From Physocladia obscura (lineage: Eukaryota > Chytridiomycota > Chytridiomycetes > Chytridiales > Chytriomycetaceae), in contig JADGJH010000285.1 of NCBI GenBank assembly GCA_027596945.1, forward strand, positions 1-22,410: 22,410 nt of DNA, written 5' to 3'. Position 1 is the stretch's first letter, and each line of letters begins with the position of its first letter. The position numbers and the translations under genes were made by a program. Below, piece by piece: positions 1 through 12,869 of the stretch. Under the pieces are notes generated by a model. It made no database searches. It had not been told where the DNA came from and saw only the letters and a list, made by a program, of their open reading frames with translations.

Positions 1-18
1 TGTTGTTGTTGTTGTTGT
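1..18. repeat. (TGT)n simple repeat in intron
   Basis: Six uninterrupted TGT units open the window. They are followed by T-rich sequence and a splice acceptor ending at 89, so the repeat most likely sits inside a dynein intron rather than in coding sequence. The in-frame translation of this stretch is hydrophobic and unlike any dynein segment. Confidence 0.75.
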
Positions 19-89
19 GTTGCTGATATTTTGGTGTTGTCATTTTTATTTTATTTTTTATTATCTTGTTTTGTTTATTATAATTTCAG
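1..89 (+). other. 3' part of a DNAH1 intron
   Basis: T-rich sequence ends in a consensus acceptor (TAATTTCAG, the AG at 88-89), and dynein coding sequence follows. The donor lies upstream of the window. A second possible acceptor, TTCTTCTTAAG ending at 129, would shorten the first exon; the upstream one is the better match to the consensus. Confidence 0.65.
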
Positions 90-3000
90 ATTCATGTTCC
101 ACTTTCATTCAAAAATTTTTCTTCTTAAGATTGCGAAAATTGTTAAACTTGACGAATTTGAACAAATTCAAAACCAAAGTCTTCAAAATGTAAAAACCCA
201 ACTGAAAGATGGATGGATTCCTACACTGAAAACTATTATTAAAAGTGGATTCAAGGAAGTCGGAAAGGGGTGGTACAATATACAAGAATCCAACTCTGAA
301 GTTTATAAAATTTCCAAACTCAAGAAATTCATGACTACAGTAAAGTTCATAATGCAAGATTCTCTCCGTTCACTGGTCTTAAACTCGCTTTCGGATTTTA
401 ACAAGTTGATTTGTGCTATTAGCTCTCAGAAAGTTGTTGTTGCTGACACAAATGATGTGAAACTTTATTTCAGTGGCAAACTCTTGTTTCCTGACACTGC
501 AAAAAGACCTCTCTTTCAAATCGACTTAACTTTCAAAAACGGCAAAATCAATTATAATACAGATCTTATGATGTACGAAACCGCCATAATTAACGTTTTT
601 GATAAAGCTATGACAGCAGTAGAGGCTTTGCCTCAGCTTGAACCGCTTGTTCTAGATCAAATGTTTTGGGCAACAAAGGCTAACCTACAAATTCCTCATA
701 ATCGAGAGGTATCTGTTTGCAAGCTCAGAGAGCGATTGCGTCGCTCATTAAGAGATGGACTTGTTCCATTAGAGGAATATCGCAAACAGTATGACAAGCA
801 TTTAAAGCTTCTGAATCTCAGTATTGCTGACTATACCATAGAATACGAAGCCGAAAATCACAGTATTGAGGAAATGGAGCACGATATTCAAGCGCACATC
901 AAAGATTGGGAAGCTCTTGACAAAGATATCCCGAACCACATCAATCTTGGACTTTTTTGGGTCAGTTGTGACTCTATTCGCACTGCAATGAGAAAGGATT
1001 TGTCAAAAGTTGTCCTTGATATTCTAGCTAAACAGAGTGCTAAAATTGCGCAAGGAGTTATTCAAGCGTTTACTGGAATTCAAAATAGACTAAAAGATAA
1101 GCCCACAAAGATTGAAGAGCTTACTGAATTAAGAGAGTATATGAAATCTATTCCCGAGGAATGTAGAGTACAAAATAGCCATATCAATGAAATGCTACGC
1201 AATTTTGAGATTCTCGAAAAATACAAATACGAGCAATCCAATGAAGATTTTCGAGCTAGGTGGCAAGCGTATGGATGGCCAATGCGTATTGATGAAATGA
1301 TAAAATCCACTGAAACATCACTTGAAGTTGATGAAAGTATGTTTCTGCGGAACTTGGCATCGGATCAAGAAGTATTCAAGGAACGCATTCAAAATATTAG
1401 CGGCGTTGTGGCAGAATTCAGCAAAAATACAGATCTCTCAAGACTTTTGGATATTATATCAGATGTGCACAAGGTTTCAGTTGAACTAAAAGAGTGCCAA
1501 AATTTGGTTCAACTCTTCAATTCACGAGAGCGTCTATTTAACCAAGATATTACTCGTTACGATGAAGTTGCACAGGTAATAAAAGATTTCGAACCGTTCA
1601 AAAGCTTGTGGACTTCGGTGAACGATTGGTCAAAGTGGAAAAATCAGTGGCTCAACGGGTCATTTTTAGAACTGAACTCTGAAGATGTAGAAAAAAATTT
1701 AACAAATGCATGGAGAGTAATGTTCAAGTCAGTAAAATACTTCAAAAATGTTCCAGGTTGTCTTGATGTTGCCACTCAAGTGAAAGATGAAATGGATGAA
1801 TTTAAGCCTTACTTGCCATTGATTCAAGCCCTGAGAAATCCTGGTATGCGTGATCGGCACTGGGATAAACTATCTGAGGAATTGAGAATGAAATTGCGAC
1901 CTGACCAAACATTTACCTTAAGTGATGCATTGAAAATGGGTTTACTTGAAAAAGTTGAAATTATAACTAAAGTGTGTGATGTGGCAGGAAAAGAATATTC
2001 AATTGAAGCCGCTCTTGATAAAATGGATAACGAGTGGAAAAGCATTGCTCTTGAAATCATGTCTTATAAGGAGACGGGAACGAATATAATGAAAGCATCT
2101 GAGGAAATTACAAGATTACTTGATGATCACATTGTGATGACGCAGTCAATGAGCTTTTCACCTTATAAAAAGCCTTTTGCTGAACGAATATCTTTATGGG
2201 AATCAAAACTGCGAACTGTGCAGGAAGTTTTAGAAGCTTGGATGGCGTGCCAACGGTCATGGCTGTATTTGGAACCCATTTTTGCGTCAGACGATATAGT
2301 TACTCAGTTACCGGCAGAGAGCAAGAGATTTACGACAATGGACCGTACTTGGCGAAGGATTATGCAACAGGCACGTCAAAAACCTGGAGTAATTGAATGC
2401 TGTGGTGACTTCAAGTTATTGGATTCATTCAGAGAATGTAATAAGTTATTGGAATTGGTAGCAAAAGGGCTGTCAGCGTATCTAGAGAATAAGCGAGTAG
2501 CCTTCCCAAGATTTTTTTTCCTATCAGACGACGAACTTCTGCAAATTTTGTCGCAAACAAAAGATCCAACTGCTGTTCAGCCACATCTCCGAAAATGTTT
2601 TGAAAATGTTGCGGCATTAGAATTTCAAGCAGATAATCAAATCACTGGGATTTTTTCTGGCGAAGGTGAACGTATTGATGTGGCAGAACCATTTTATCCA
2701 ACCGGTGCTGTGGAGCAATGGCTTCTTAAAGTCGAGGATCAGATGAGAAAGAGTGTCAAGAAAGTTATTATGGAAGGTCTGTCAACGTATAATGCTAGAC
2801 CTCGCACATCATGGGTTTTGGAGTACGCTGGCCAAGCAGTAATTGCTGTTAGCCAAACTTTTTGGACAAAGGAAGTCAGTGAAGCGTTGAAAACTGGCCA
2901 AACTGGACTCAAAACCTTATTCACTCGCCTTTTGGCTCAATTGCAGGGATTGGTTTCTCTTGTTCGCGGCGAACTTCCTTTCATCAATCGTCTCGTGCTT

Positions 3001-6000
3001 GGTGATCTCATTGTTATTGATGTTCATGCTCGTGACGTTGTCAAAAAGTTGGTTGAAACAGGGGTTTGTTCAGAAAACGATTTCGAATGGATTTCACAAC
3101 TGCGGTATTATTGGGAAGAAGATGATCTCCGAGTTAAAATTGTGAACGCAAATTTTAAATATGGGTTAGCGGGCAGTACACCACCATTCATTTTTTAAAA
3201 ATTTTTTCTTTCCAAAAAGATACGAATATTTGGGAAATACTGGAAGACTTGTAATAACTCCACTAACAGATCGCTGTTATTTGACGCTTACCGGGGCAAT
3301 GCATCTTGTAATGGGTGGTGCACCTGCAGGGTAAGCCAATACCATTTCTTCCAAAAATGTAAAAAATTAATAATAAAAAAACGAAAAAAAAAAACAGACC
3401 TGCCGGTACAGGCAAAACAGAAACAACCAAAGATCTTGCAAAAGCTTTAGCTAAGCAGTGTGTTGTTTTTAATTGCTCCGACCAACTTGATTACTTAGCG
3501 ATGGCTAAGTTTTTCAAAGGGTTGGCAGCAGCTGGCGCTTGGGCTTGCTTCGACGAGTTTAACCGTATTGATATTGAAGTTCTTTCTGTAATTGCACAGC
3601 AAATTACAACGATTCAGAAAGCTGTCACGGCTGGCCAAACGAGATTCATGTTCGAAGGGGTCGATTTACCTTTAGATGGATCAAATGCAATCTTCATCAC
3701 AATGAACCCTGGCTATGCCGGCCGCACAGAGCTACCAGATAACTTGAAAGCTCTATTCAGGCCTGTAGCTATGATGATTCCAAACTATGGAATGATTGGA
3801 GAAATTTCACTGTTTTCGTTTGGTTTCTCAAATGCAAAAATACTGGCTGAAAAAATGGTTGCCACATTCAAGCTTTCATCTGAGCAACTTTCATCACAAG
3901 ATCACTATGACTTTGGAATGCGTGCCGTTAAAACAGTGATATCTTCGGCCGGAAACCTGAAAAGAGAACAACCAAATGCTGTCGAAGATCTAATTTTGCT
4001 ACGGGCACTGTGCGACTGCAATTTGCCTAAATTTTTAGTAGACGATGTTCCTCTATTCAATGGCATTATATCTGATTTATTTCCGGGAGTTGTTCAACCT
4101 GCAATCGACTATGGTGATATTCTTAGTTCTTTGAATAAAACATGCGAACAAATGAATTTGCAACCTGAAGCTGGATTCATCAAAAAATGCATTCAGTTAT
4201 ACGAAACAACGGTTGTACGCCATGGGTTGATGCTTGTTGGTCCAACAGGTTAGTTTTGATGATTACTATTTTAAGTTCTCCAAAATAAAAGTTTTTCAGG
4301 TGGAGGTAAAACTTGCTGCACACGAGTTTTATCAAAAGCTTTATCTGCCTTGAAAGGAAAAAAAGCCCCAAACGGAAAAACAATCGAAAAAGTTCATGTT
4401 CACGTTCTCAATCCAAAGTCAATTACAATGGGACAGATTTATGGTGAATTCGACCAACAAACCCATGAATGGACGGACGGAATTTTGCCATGCTTAATGC
4501 GAGAAGGAATAGAAGATGGTTTGCCAGATCGAAAATGGTACTGTTTTGATGGTCCAGTTGACGCTGTCTGGGTTGAATCCATGAACACATTGCTTGACGA
4601 TAACAAAAAGCTTTGCCTCGTCAGTGGAGAAATTATCAAAATGGCAAATACTCAAACTATGATGTTTGAAGTCGAAAATTTGCAGTATGCATCCCCTGCA
4701 ACAGTATCACGTTGCGGGATGATCTATATGGAGCCAGGTGCTTTAGGAGTTTGGCCATTATTTAAATCTTGGATTATTCACAGAGAGCGCGAACTGCCAC
4801 CGTCCTTTTTGCCATCATTTAGATCAATCATTGACCCATTATTTGAGTACTATTTGGAGCCTGCCCTCAAATTTCTAAGAGCAAATATTCGAGAAGGAGT
4901 CGCAACTACTGATGGAAACTTGACGCAGAGTTTAATGCGAATTTTGCAATGCCAAATTGTTCCGTTCGTATTAAACGAAGGAGAAAACGCTGGAGAAAAG
5001 TTTGAACTTTTTTCAGATGTGTTGGAGTCAATGTTCCTCTTTTCAATTATTTGGTCAATTGGGGCAACAAGTGACGCTGATGGCCACAAAAAATTTGAAG
5101 CATGGCTTCGGGGAATGATGGATGACAAACCACCAAAATATAAGTTTCCAGAATTGGGATCTATTTATGACTTTATGTTTGACCAGGAACGAAAGGAATG
5201 GGCAAATTGGATGGAGTATGCCCCTGAATTTCAAGTTTCTACAAAGCCTGGACAAGATGTAATTGTTCCAACAATGGATACAATCAGAAACACCTACTTG
5301 CTGCACATTTTACTTCACAATGGATGCCACACTCTATGTACAGGCCCCACAGGAACCGGGAAATCAGTCACTATTACTGACAAGTTGATGAAAGGAATGG
5401 ATTCTTCTTTCACACCTCTAATATTCAGTTTTTCTGCCAGAACAGGAGCTAATCAAACACAAGATTTGATCGACTCAAAGATGGAAAAGAGACGAAAGGG
5501 TGTTTTTGGGCCTCCAGTTGGAAAGAAATTTGTAATCTTTGTTGATGATTTGAACATGCCAATGCTCGATAATTTATGTGGCGCACAACCTCCTATTGAA
5601 TTGCTTCGCCAGTGGATGGACTATGGTGGTTGGTACGATAGAAAAGCTGTTGGCAAGTTCATGGAACTAGTTGATATAACATTTACCTGTGGTATGGGAC
5701 CGCCGGGGGGTGGTCGCAACCCTATAACACAACGATTCACACGCCATTTTAATCTAATATCGTTCGTGGAAATGGAAGATGAATCTTTACAGCGAATATT
5801 CTCTACAATCTTGGGATCATTTTTACAAAAGTTTCCTCCCGAAATTTCGTCAAAAACCGGTTCCATTGTAGCTGCCTCCGTTGTAATTTACAACACAATT
5901 CGTGCAGAGCTGTTGCCGACTCCAGCAAAAAGTCATTACACTTTTAATTTGAGAGATTTGGCAAAAGTGAGTTTGAATCAAAATTTAACACCAGTTACAA

Positions 6001-9000
6001 AAAATTTAAATTAAAAAAACTTGAAATTAAAATCTGCACAGGTTATTCAAGGAGTCTTGTCCGCTGATATAAAGACAGTTAATATCGAAACTGAAATCGT
6101 TCGCCTGTGGATACATGAATGTATGAGAGTCTTCCAAGATCGGCTTGTCGATAACGTTGACAAAACATGGTTCTTGGATCTTGTTAAAGGAACAATAATT
6201 GATAAATTGCAATTAAGCTGGCAAGATGTTGTCACAAGTGAGCCCATTGTGTACGGTGACTATTTAACGCCAGGTGCCGATCCAAAGATATACACAGAGA
6301 TCAAAGATATCAGAAGGCTTGTCAAGCTAGCAGAAGAGTATTTGGATGACTATAATTCAACAACAACATCTCCAATGAAACTTGTCATGTTTTTAGATGC
6401 AATTGAACATGTGTCGAGAATTTGTCGTATAATTCGTTCGCCAATGGGTCACGCACTACTTCTTGGAGTTGGTGGATCTGGAAGACAATCTTTGTCAAGA
6501 TTAGCAACATATATGGAAGAGTACGAACTATTCCAGATTGAAATCAGCAAAAATTACGGTGTGACAGAATGGCGTGATGATTTGAAAAAAGTTCTAATGT
6601 GGGCTGGAATGGACGCAAAGCAAACAGTTTTCTTGTTCTGCGACACTCAAATTTTTGTTGAGTCATGCTTAGAAGACATCAATAACATTTTGAATGGAGG
6701 AGATGTACCAAACATATACGGAAATGACGAAATCGATCAAATTTTGAATGCGATGCGGCCGATTGCTCTTGATATGGGGATGACTGCAACTAGAGAGAAT
6801 TTGTTTGCCCTCTATATTTCTAGAGTTCGCAATAACTTGCATCTCATCATCTGCATGAGTCCAATTGGAGACGCATTTAGAAATCGTCTCAGAATGTTCC
6901 CTTCTCTTGTTAACTGTTGTACAATTGATTGGTTTTCAACATGGCCCGAAGAAGCTTTACGATCTGTTGCAGCAAATTCCATTTCCGAAGTATCTGATCT
7001 TGGTTCAGAACAAGTCATTGATGGAATAGTGAATCTGTGTATGTGTATGCATGAATCCGTGAGAGCCTGCTGCATCAAGTACAAGAATGAAGTGAACAGA
7101 AACAACTACGTTACTCCAAAAAGTTACTTGGAACTTTTGGGCTTGTACAAAAAACTTCTTGATAAAAAGCGCAATGAGCTTCTTGCTTTGAGAAAACGCA
7201 CTGCAACCGGATTAGAAAAACTATTGAACGCTACGAAGGAAGTTGAAATTCTTCAGGAAGAGCTGGAAGCAATGGCACCAATGCTTTTGCAGACATCTCA
7301 AGAAACTGAATATGCCATGAAAAAAATCGCAGTTGATAAGGTAAAAGCCGAGGAAATGAAGGAAATAGTAATGAAGGAAGAAACTTCGGCAACAAAAAAA
7401 GCAGAGGAAACCAAAAATATTGCGGAAGATGCTAAACGCGACTTGGATGAAGCCCTTCCTGCTTTAGATGCAGCCGTAGAATCATTAAATTCATTGTCAA
7501 AGAATGATATTATTGAAGTCCGAAGTATGCAGCGACCACCGGAGGGTGTGAAGCTTGTTATTGAAGCTATTTGCATAATGAAAGGAATAAAACCAAAGAA
7601 AATTGATGGCGACAAGCCTGGTAAAAAAATCGACGATTATTGGGAGCCAGGAAAAGGCCTTTTGGCTGAGCCACAAAAATTTTTGGACTCACTGATGAAC
7701 TTTGACAAGGATAATATTGCTGAAGCAACAGTTCAAAAAATTAAGCCATACATTGACTCTCAAGATTTCCAAGTTGCCGTTATTGCAAGAGTTTCAAAAG
7801 CAGCAACGTCAATGTGCCAATGGGTGCGAGCAATGGAAAAGTATTATTGGGTGAATAAAAGTGTTGGTCCAAAGAGAGCCACGTTGCAAGCAGCGCAAGA
7901 GTCTCTGGAGATAACTTTAAAAACTGTTGCAGAGTTGAAAAAAAAAATGCGGGAAGCTGAAATCAACATTAAAGAGATGGAAAAACGATACACGGAATCG
8001 GTTGCCAAGAAAGAAGAGCTGTCTCGTAAGGTTGAAGAATGCAATGTGAAGCTTAGTCGTGCTGGAAAACTTATTTCTGGTTTAGGTGGCGAAAAACAAC
8101 GTTGGGCACAAACTGTTTCACAGTTAGATCAAAAAATTACTAATGTGGTTGGAGATATTTTGCTTGCAAGTGGAGTTATTGCATATTTGGGACCCTTCAC
8201 CGCAGAATACCGCCAAGATTTGCTGAAAGAATGGAATCAAAACTTACTTCGTTTGAAAATTCCACACTCAGATATAATTACTCTTTGGGACTCCCTCGGT
8301 GATCCTGTGAAGCTGAGAGAATGTGAGTTGCATGTTTTATAGTTATATATAGTTGACAAATATGAAAAAAAAAAAAAAAAAAAAGGGGAGCTGGCTGGAC
8401 TTCCAAGAGATTCGCTTTCTCGCGATAACGGCATTATTGTTCAAAACTCTCGAAGATGGCCTTTACTGATTGATCCGCAAGGACAAGCAAATAAATGGAT
8501 CCGAAATATGGAGAAAGACAATCAACTAGATATTGTGAAACTGACAGACAAAGATTTTTTGCGAACACTAGAAAATGCTATTAGGTTTGGAAAACCAGTT
8601 TTATTGGAAAATGTCCAAGAAAAACTTGATCCAGCTCTTGATCCTGTTCTTTTGCGTCAAACTTTCAAACAAGGAGGCAACGCTGTCATCAAAATCGGCG
8701 ACTCAATTTTACCTTACCACGAAGACTTCAAATTTTACATTACGACAAAGCTACCGTGAGTTATTTTATTATTTTGAAATTATTTTTTTATAAACTAACT
8801 TTGAATTTCTATACATAGAAATCCTCACTATTCTCCAGAAGCATCGGCGACGGTAACTTTGATTAATTTCACACTTGCACCTTCTGGACTTGAAGATCAG
8901 TTGCTTGCAATTGTAGTGGCAAACGAAAGACCTGATCTGGAAGAAGCGAAGAATCAATTGACCGTCAATAATGCGCAAATGAAAAAAGAGCTAAAAGACA

Positions 9001-11851
9001 TTGAAGACAAAATTTTGTATCTTTTATCTTCAGTTCAAGGAAGTCCTGTTGACGACGAAAGGCTGATTGAGACACTTGCAGCATCAAAGGAAACATCTGA
9101 AGAAATTCACAGCAAAGTCATTATTGCTGAGCAAACAGAGAAAGACATTGATTACACAAGAAATAAATATGTTCCAGTGGCTGTTAGAACAAGAATTCTA
9201 TTTTTTTGTATTACCGAACTTGCTACAATTGACCCCATGTATCAATATTCATTAGGATGGTTCATGAATTTGTTTGTGTATGCAATATCACACTCCGAAA
9301 AGAGCGAAAATATTGAACAACGTATTGTGAACATCAACGAATATTTTACATTTTCGTTATTTTCAAACGTATGCCGCTCACTATTTGAGAAGCATAAGCT
9401 GTTATTTTCATTTTTATTATGCATTCGAATGATGATGAATGAGGACAAGATTGACATGGATGAGTGGAAGTTCATGTTGACAGGCGCGGCACCTGGAAAT
9501 GAAAAAAAGCAACAAAATCCTGCACCAGACTGGCTTAGTGGAAGATCATGGGCCGAAGTTTTGGCCTTGTCACAGTTGCCCGCCTTCAACAACTTTGAAT
9601 TGGACTTTGTGGACTTTATTGAAAGCTACAGAGTTATTTTTGACAGTCAAATCCCGCATCGCGAAAAGCTGCCTCACAAATGGCAAATCTGTCTCTCTGA
9701 ATTTCAAAAAATTTTGGTGTTGAGATGTCTTCGCGCAGATCGATGTACCAGTGCTGTACAAGATTTTGTTGCTTCGCAACTTGGAGATAAATTTGTTGAA
9801 CCGCAAACATCGGATCTTGGAGCTGTGTTTAAAGAGTCCAGTGCAACTGTTCCACTGATTTTCGTACTTTGCCCAGGAGCAGATCCGGCAAATTCGTTGT
9901 ATAAGTTTGCGGAGGAGATGAGATTTTCCAAAAAATTGACTGGCGTTTCTCTTGGTCAAGGTACAAATGCGAATATATATACTTTCTTTTTTCTTTTTTT
10001 TCTTTTAGAAAGTTTGTAATTTCCGTAATAAAATAGGACAAGGACCAAAAGCTGAAGCTTTGATTCGCGATGGATTTGAAAGGGGGTAAGTAACCGCTCT
10101 TGATTTTATTTGAAACTTTTAATTAAATTTTTTTTTTTTGACCTACGTTTTTCAGACTTTGGATTTTACTTCAAAATTGCCACTTGGCACCGTCATGGAT
10201 GCCAACTCTTGACCGAATCATAGACAGCGTAACACCAGACAAAGTCCACCGCGATTTCCGACTTTGGCTCACGTCGCTTCCAACCCCGAAATTCCCAGTA
10301 ACAATCCTCCAAAACGGTGTAAAAATGACAGTGGAACCACCAAACGGAATCAAAGCAAATCTCATGCGCACATACAGCACTTTCACCGACGACTACCTCG
10401 CGCAATGCCAAAAGCCGCGCGAATGGAAAAAACTATTATTCGCATTGAGTTTCTTCCACGCCATAATCCAAGAACGCCGAAAATTCGGAGCACTTGGTTG
10501 GAATATTCCGTACGAATTCACAGACGGAGACCTGCGGATCTGCATACGGCAGTTGAAAATGTTTCTCGAAGAGTACAACGACGTGCCGTTCAAGGTGCTA
10601 AAATACACTGTTGGGGAAATCAATTACGGCGGACGTGTTACTGATGATTGGGACCGACGGCTGATTATGAACATTCTCGATGATTATTATACTCCGCGTG
10701 CTCTCGATGATGGATACAAGTTTTCAACATCTGAGATTTATTTGTCGATTCCACCCGATAATTTGAACGCGTATAAAAACTATATTAAAGGTCTTCCAAT
10801 TGATGAAGTGACTGAGATTTTTTCCATGCATGAAAACGCAAACATTACGTTTGCTCAGAAGGAAACTTACACAATGTTCGAAATTCTTTTGAATTTAATG
10901 CCTAGGTCTGTTAAGAGCGCCGGAGGAAAAACAAGAGATGAGATGCTTGCGGAAACGGCCCTCTCTTTCCAAATTCGGATACCAAAACCCTTTTCAATGG
11001 CATTGGTAACAGCAAAATACCCCATCGAGTATAAAGAGAGCATGTCAACGGTTTTGATCCAAGAAGTCATTAGATACAATAGGCTTCTGAGTGTGATCCA
11101 TCAGACGATTGTGGAGCTACTAAAAGCTCTGAAAGGGCTGGTAGTAATGTCAGAGTCCCTCGAAACTATATGCAACAGTATTTTTATAAACGCAGTCCCG
11201 AACATGTGGGCAGCAAAAGCTTATCCATCGCTGAAATCACTTTCAACGTGGGTTATTGACTTGATTGCAAGATGCGATTTTATTCAAAAATGGATTGATA
11301 ACGGAATTCCTGTTGTTTTCTGGATATCTGGATTCTTTTTTCCTCAAGCCTTTTTAACCGGAACACTACAAAACTTTGCCCGAAAGTACACAATATCTAT
11401 TGACACGCTCGCATTTGATTTTAAAATGGTAGATAATCGATGGGAAGATATTCATACAAAACCAACCGATGGATGCTACATTCGCGGATTGTATTTGGAA
11501 GGAGCGAGATGGGATCCTACTCGCCGTGTGCTGGCAGAAAGTCGGCCTAAGGAACTTTACACGGAAATGTGTGTAATTTGGTTACTGCCAAAAGCAAATC
11601 GTAAGAAGCCGGATTCTGGAATATACGAATGCCCTGTTTATAAGACTTTAACTCGAGCTGGTGAGTCTGAAAATTCAAGACCTTTCTTATATTGAAAAAA
11701 AATTTTTTTTTTGTTTTTCAAAGGAACTCTGTCAACGACAGGACATTCGACAAATTATGTGTTGACAATGGAACTGCCATCGGATAAGGCACAACCACAC
11801 TGGGTGAAACGTGGGGTAGCACTGATCACGTCATTGGGGTCGGGATGGTGA
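90..11851 (+). CDS. DNAH1: Axonemal inner-arm dynein heavy chain (DNAH1 type), 5'-partial
   Basis: This is the force-generating ATPase of a single-headed inner dynein arm in the flagellar axoneme. Ten exons: 90-3164, 3220-3330, 3398-4248, 4300-5966, 6042-8322, 8386-8755, 8819-9960, 10037-10085, 10156-11660, 11724-11851. They join in frame to give 3,725 residues; axonemal heavy chains usually exceed 4,000, so several hundred N-terminal residues lie upstream. Exon 1 is tail plus linker. P-loops visible: AAA1 GPAGTGKT (from 3329), AAA2 GPTGGGKT (from 4240), AAA3 GPTGTGKS (5344-5367), AAA4 GVGGSGRQ (about 6466-6489; Arg in place of Lys is normal for axonemal AAA4). Walker B is CFDEFNR in AAA1 (3546-3566) and VDDLNMP in AAA3 (about 5540-5560). 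The coiled-coil stalk and microtubule-binding tip span about 7190-8090, and the C-terminal domain ends in [20 protein letters not shown]. From memory of the family, the stalk tip ([11 protein letters not shown]) and the C-terminus fit DNAH1 better than DNAH3, 7 or 12. No frameshift seen. Confidence 0.95.
8323..8385 (+). other. DNAH1 intron 5, poly-A acceptor
   Basis: A 63-bp phase-1 intron opens with GTGAGT and ends in about 20 consecutive A followed by G. Joining T (8322) to GG (8386-8387) restores a Trp codon in the conserved AAA5 segment (VKLREW, then ELAGLP), which fixes the junction. There is no pyrimidine tract next to the acceptor. Confidence 0.85.
10037..10085 (+). other. DNAH1 49-bp exon 8
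   Basis: This small internal exon lies between introns of 76 bp (9961-10036) and 70 bp (10086-10155). It encodes the conserved AAA6 stretch [15 protein letters not shown], with split Gly codons at both ends. The exon is needed to keep frame with the following segment [12 protein letters not shown]. Confidence 0.85.
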
Positions 11852-11900
11852 TTTTAATTGTTTGTGTGATTTTCTCTGAGATGAAAAGTTGATTTTTGAA

Positions 11901-12527
11901 ATGAGTGCCCCAGCGTTTTTTGGTAGTAAGGCGTTCGCAGTAGTCGGAGCGAGCGCGGATACAAGCAAGTTTGGCAACAAACTGCTGCGGTGGTATCTTG
12001 AGCGCGGATTGACGGTTGTTCCGGTGAATCCGGTTAGTTGGCCATTCATCCACCAGATCTACACCAGATCCGCAATCAATCACTAGCTGACTATTCACAC
12101 TCGCAATAATGATACAAAAAAAAAACAATGCATTGCAATCCGTGGTCTTGGCACTATTTTGGTATTTGCTTGGCTGGTGGATTGAATGTGGCGATTACTA
12201 ATGGCAAACGGGGGATGGGCGGTGCGGCAGAGAGGCGGGCGCATCGAAGACCGCGAATGCGTGGTGTCGGTGGCGGAGCTGGACGCGGACTACAGCGTGT
12301 CGGTGGTGACGCCGCCGGCAGTTGCGCTCCAGGTTCTGGCCCAGGCGCGCACTGCCGGCGTCAAGCACGTGTGGCTGCAGCCTGGCTCCGAAGACGACGC
12401 CGTCGTGGCCCTGGTGCGCGAGTGGCGCGACGCGGACCCAAAAGCAAACGTGCTGCTGGGTGGGCCCTGCGTGCTTGCCGATGGAGACCAAGCAATTGCC
12501 GCCAGGACTGCCTCTTCGAACCTTTAG
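11901..12527 (+). CDS. CoA-binding domain protein (CoA_binding_2 / YccU-like)
   Basis: Two exons, 11901-12032 and 12231-12527, give a 142-residue single-domain Rossmann protein, the usual size for this family. The N-terminus FAVVGASADTSKFGNKLLR carries the glycine-rich nucleotide loop; PVNPR follows at the exon junction. Later come SVVTPPAVAL, the conserved HVWLQPG and a GGPCVL segment near the C-terminus. The family is known to bind CoA or a related nucleotide; its reaction in eukaryotes is not established and I infer none. The 198-bp intron is the longest outside tropomyosin; it has a TACTAAT branch-like site at about 12196, and its acceptor GCGGCAG ends at 12230. Phase-0 joining gives VNP-RGGRIEDRE, as expected for the fold. 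The start is 49 bp after the dynein stop. Exon 2 is about 70% GC and uses mostly G/C third positions, unlike its neighbours. Confidence 0.88.
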
Positions 12528-12869
12528 TAGTCGTTTTTGTTCACAATAAGAAAGAAGAGACAATACCATCATTATCATTTTATTCTGCTCTGCTGTCAAG
12601 CCATTCGTCTGTATGTCAACACTGGGTTCAATGCTTTGTCTCACTATCCGACTGTATGTTATTCTACGTGTACTTTAAACCTGCAGATTGGGCCTCCTTT
12701 GAATACTGTAACAATCTGTATACTTGTGGATTGCCTTTCCGTTTTTCTTCCCGTCTCCCATTACAGATTCTCCCACAAAAAGATAACCAACCGTTTTCTT
12801 CAATTCTTGAACTAAAAAAAACTAAAAACAACTTCGAACACTAAATTATTCTTATTTTTTTTTCTTTCC
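12528..12869. other. Convergent 3' region, no gene seen
   Basis: These 342 bp lie between the CoA-binding stop and the tropomyosin stop. Composition drops at once to about one-third GC. Open frames here (for example 12537-12815, plus) are biased toward C/Y/H/L with no family resemblance. A weak AATAAG at 12545-12550 (plus) and an AATAAA on the minus strand at 12579-12584 are possible polyadenylation signals; if both are used, the two transcripts overlap at their 3' ends. Confidence 0.6.

Noticed and set aside
31..89. Start codon at 31 as the N-terminus of the dynein.
   Set aside because: The first 20 residues would be a hydrophobic, Phe/Leu-rich stretch foreign to dyneins, and a strong acceptor at 88-89 shows this is intron. 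The protein is N-terminally incomplete.
12198..12644. 148-codon minus-strand open frame opposite the GC-rich exon.
   Set aside because: GC-rich sequence lacks stops in several frames. The plus strand encodes a recognisable CoA-binding domain; the minus frame is His/Arg-rich with no family resemblance.
12537..12815. 92-codon plus-strand frame after the CoA-binding gene.
   Set aside because: It lies in AT-rich convergent 3' sequence, has biased composition and no recognisable motif or splice support.
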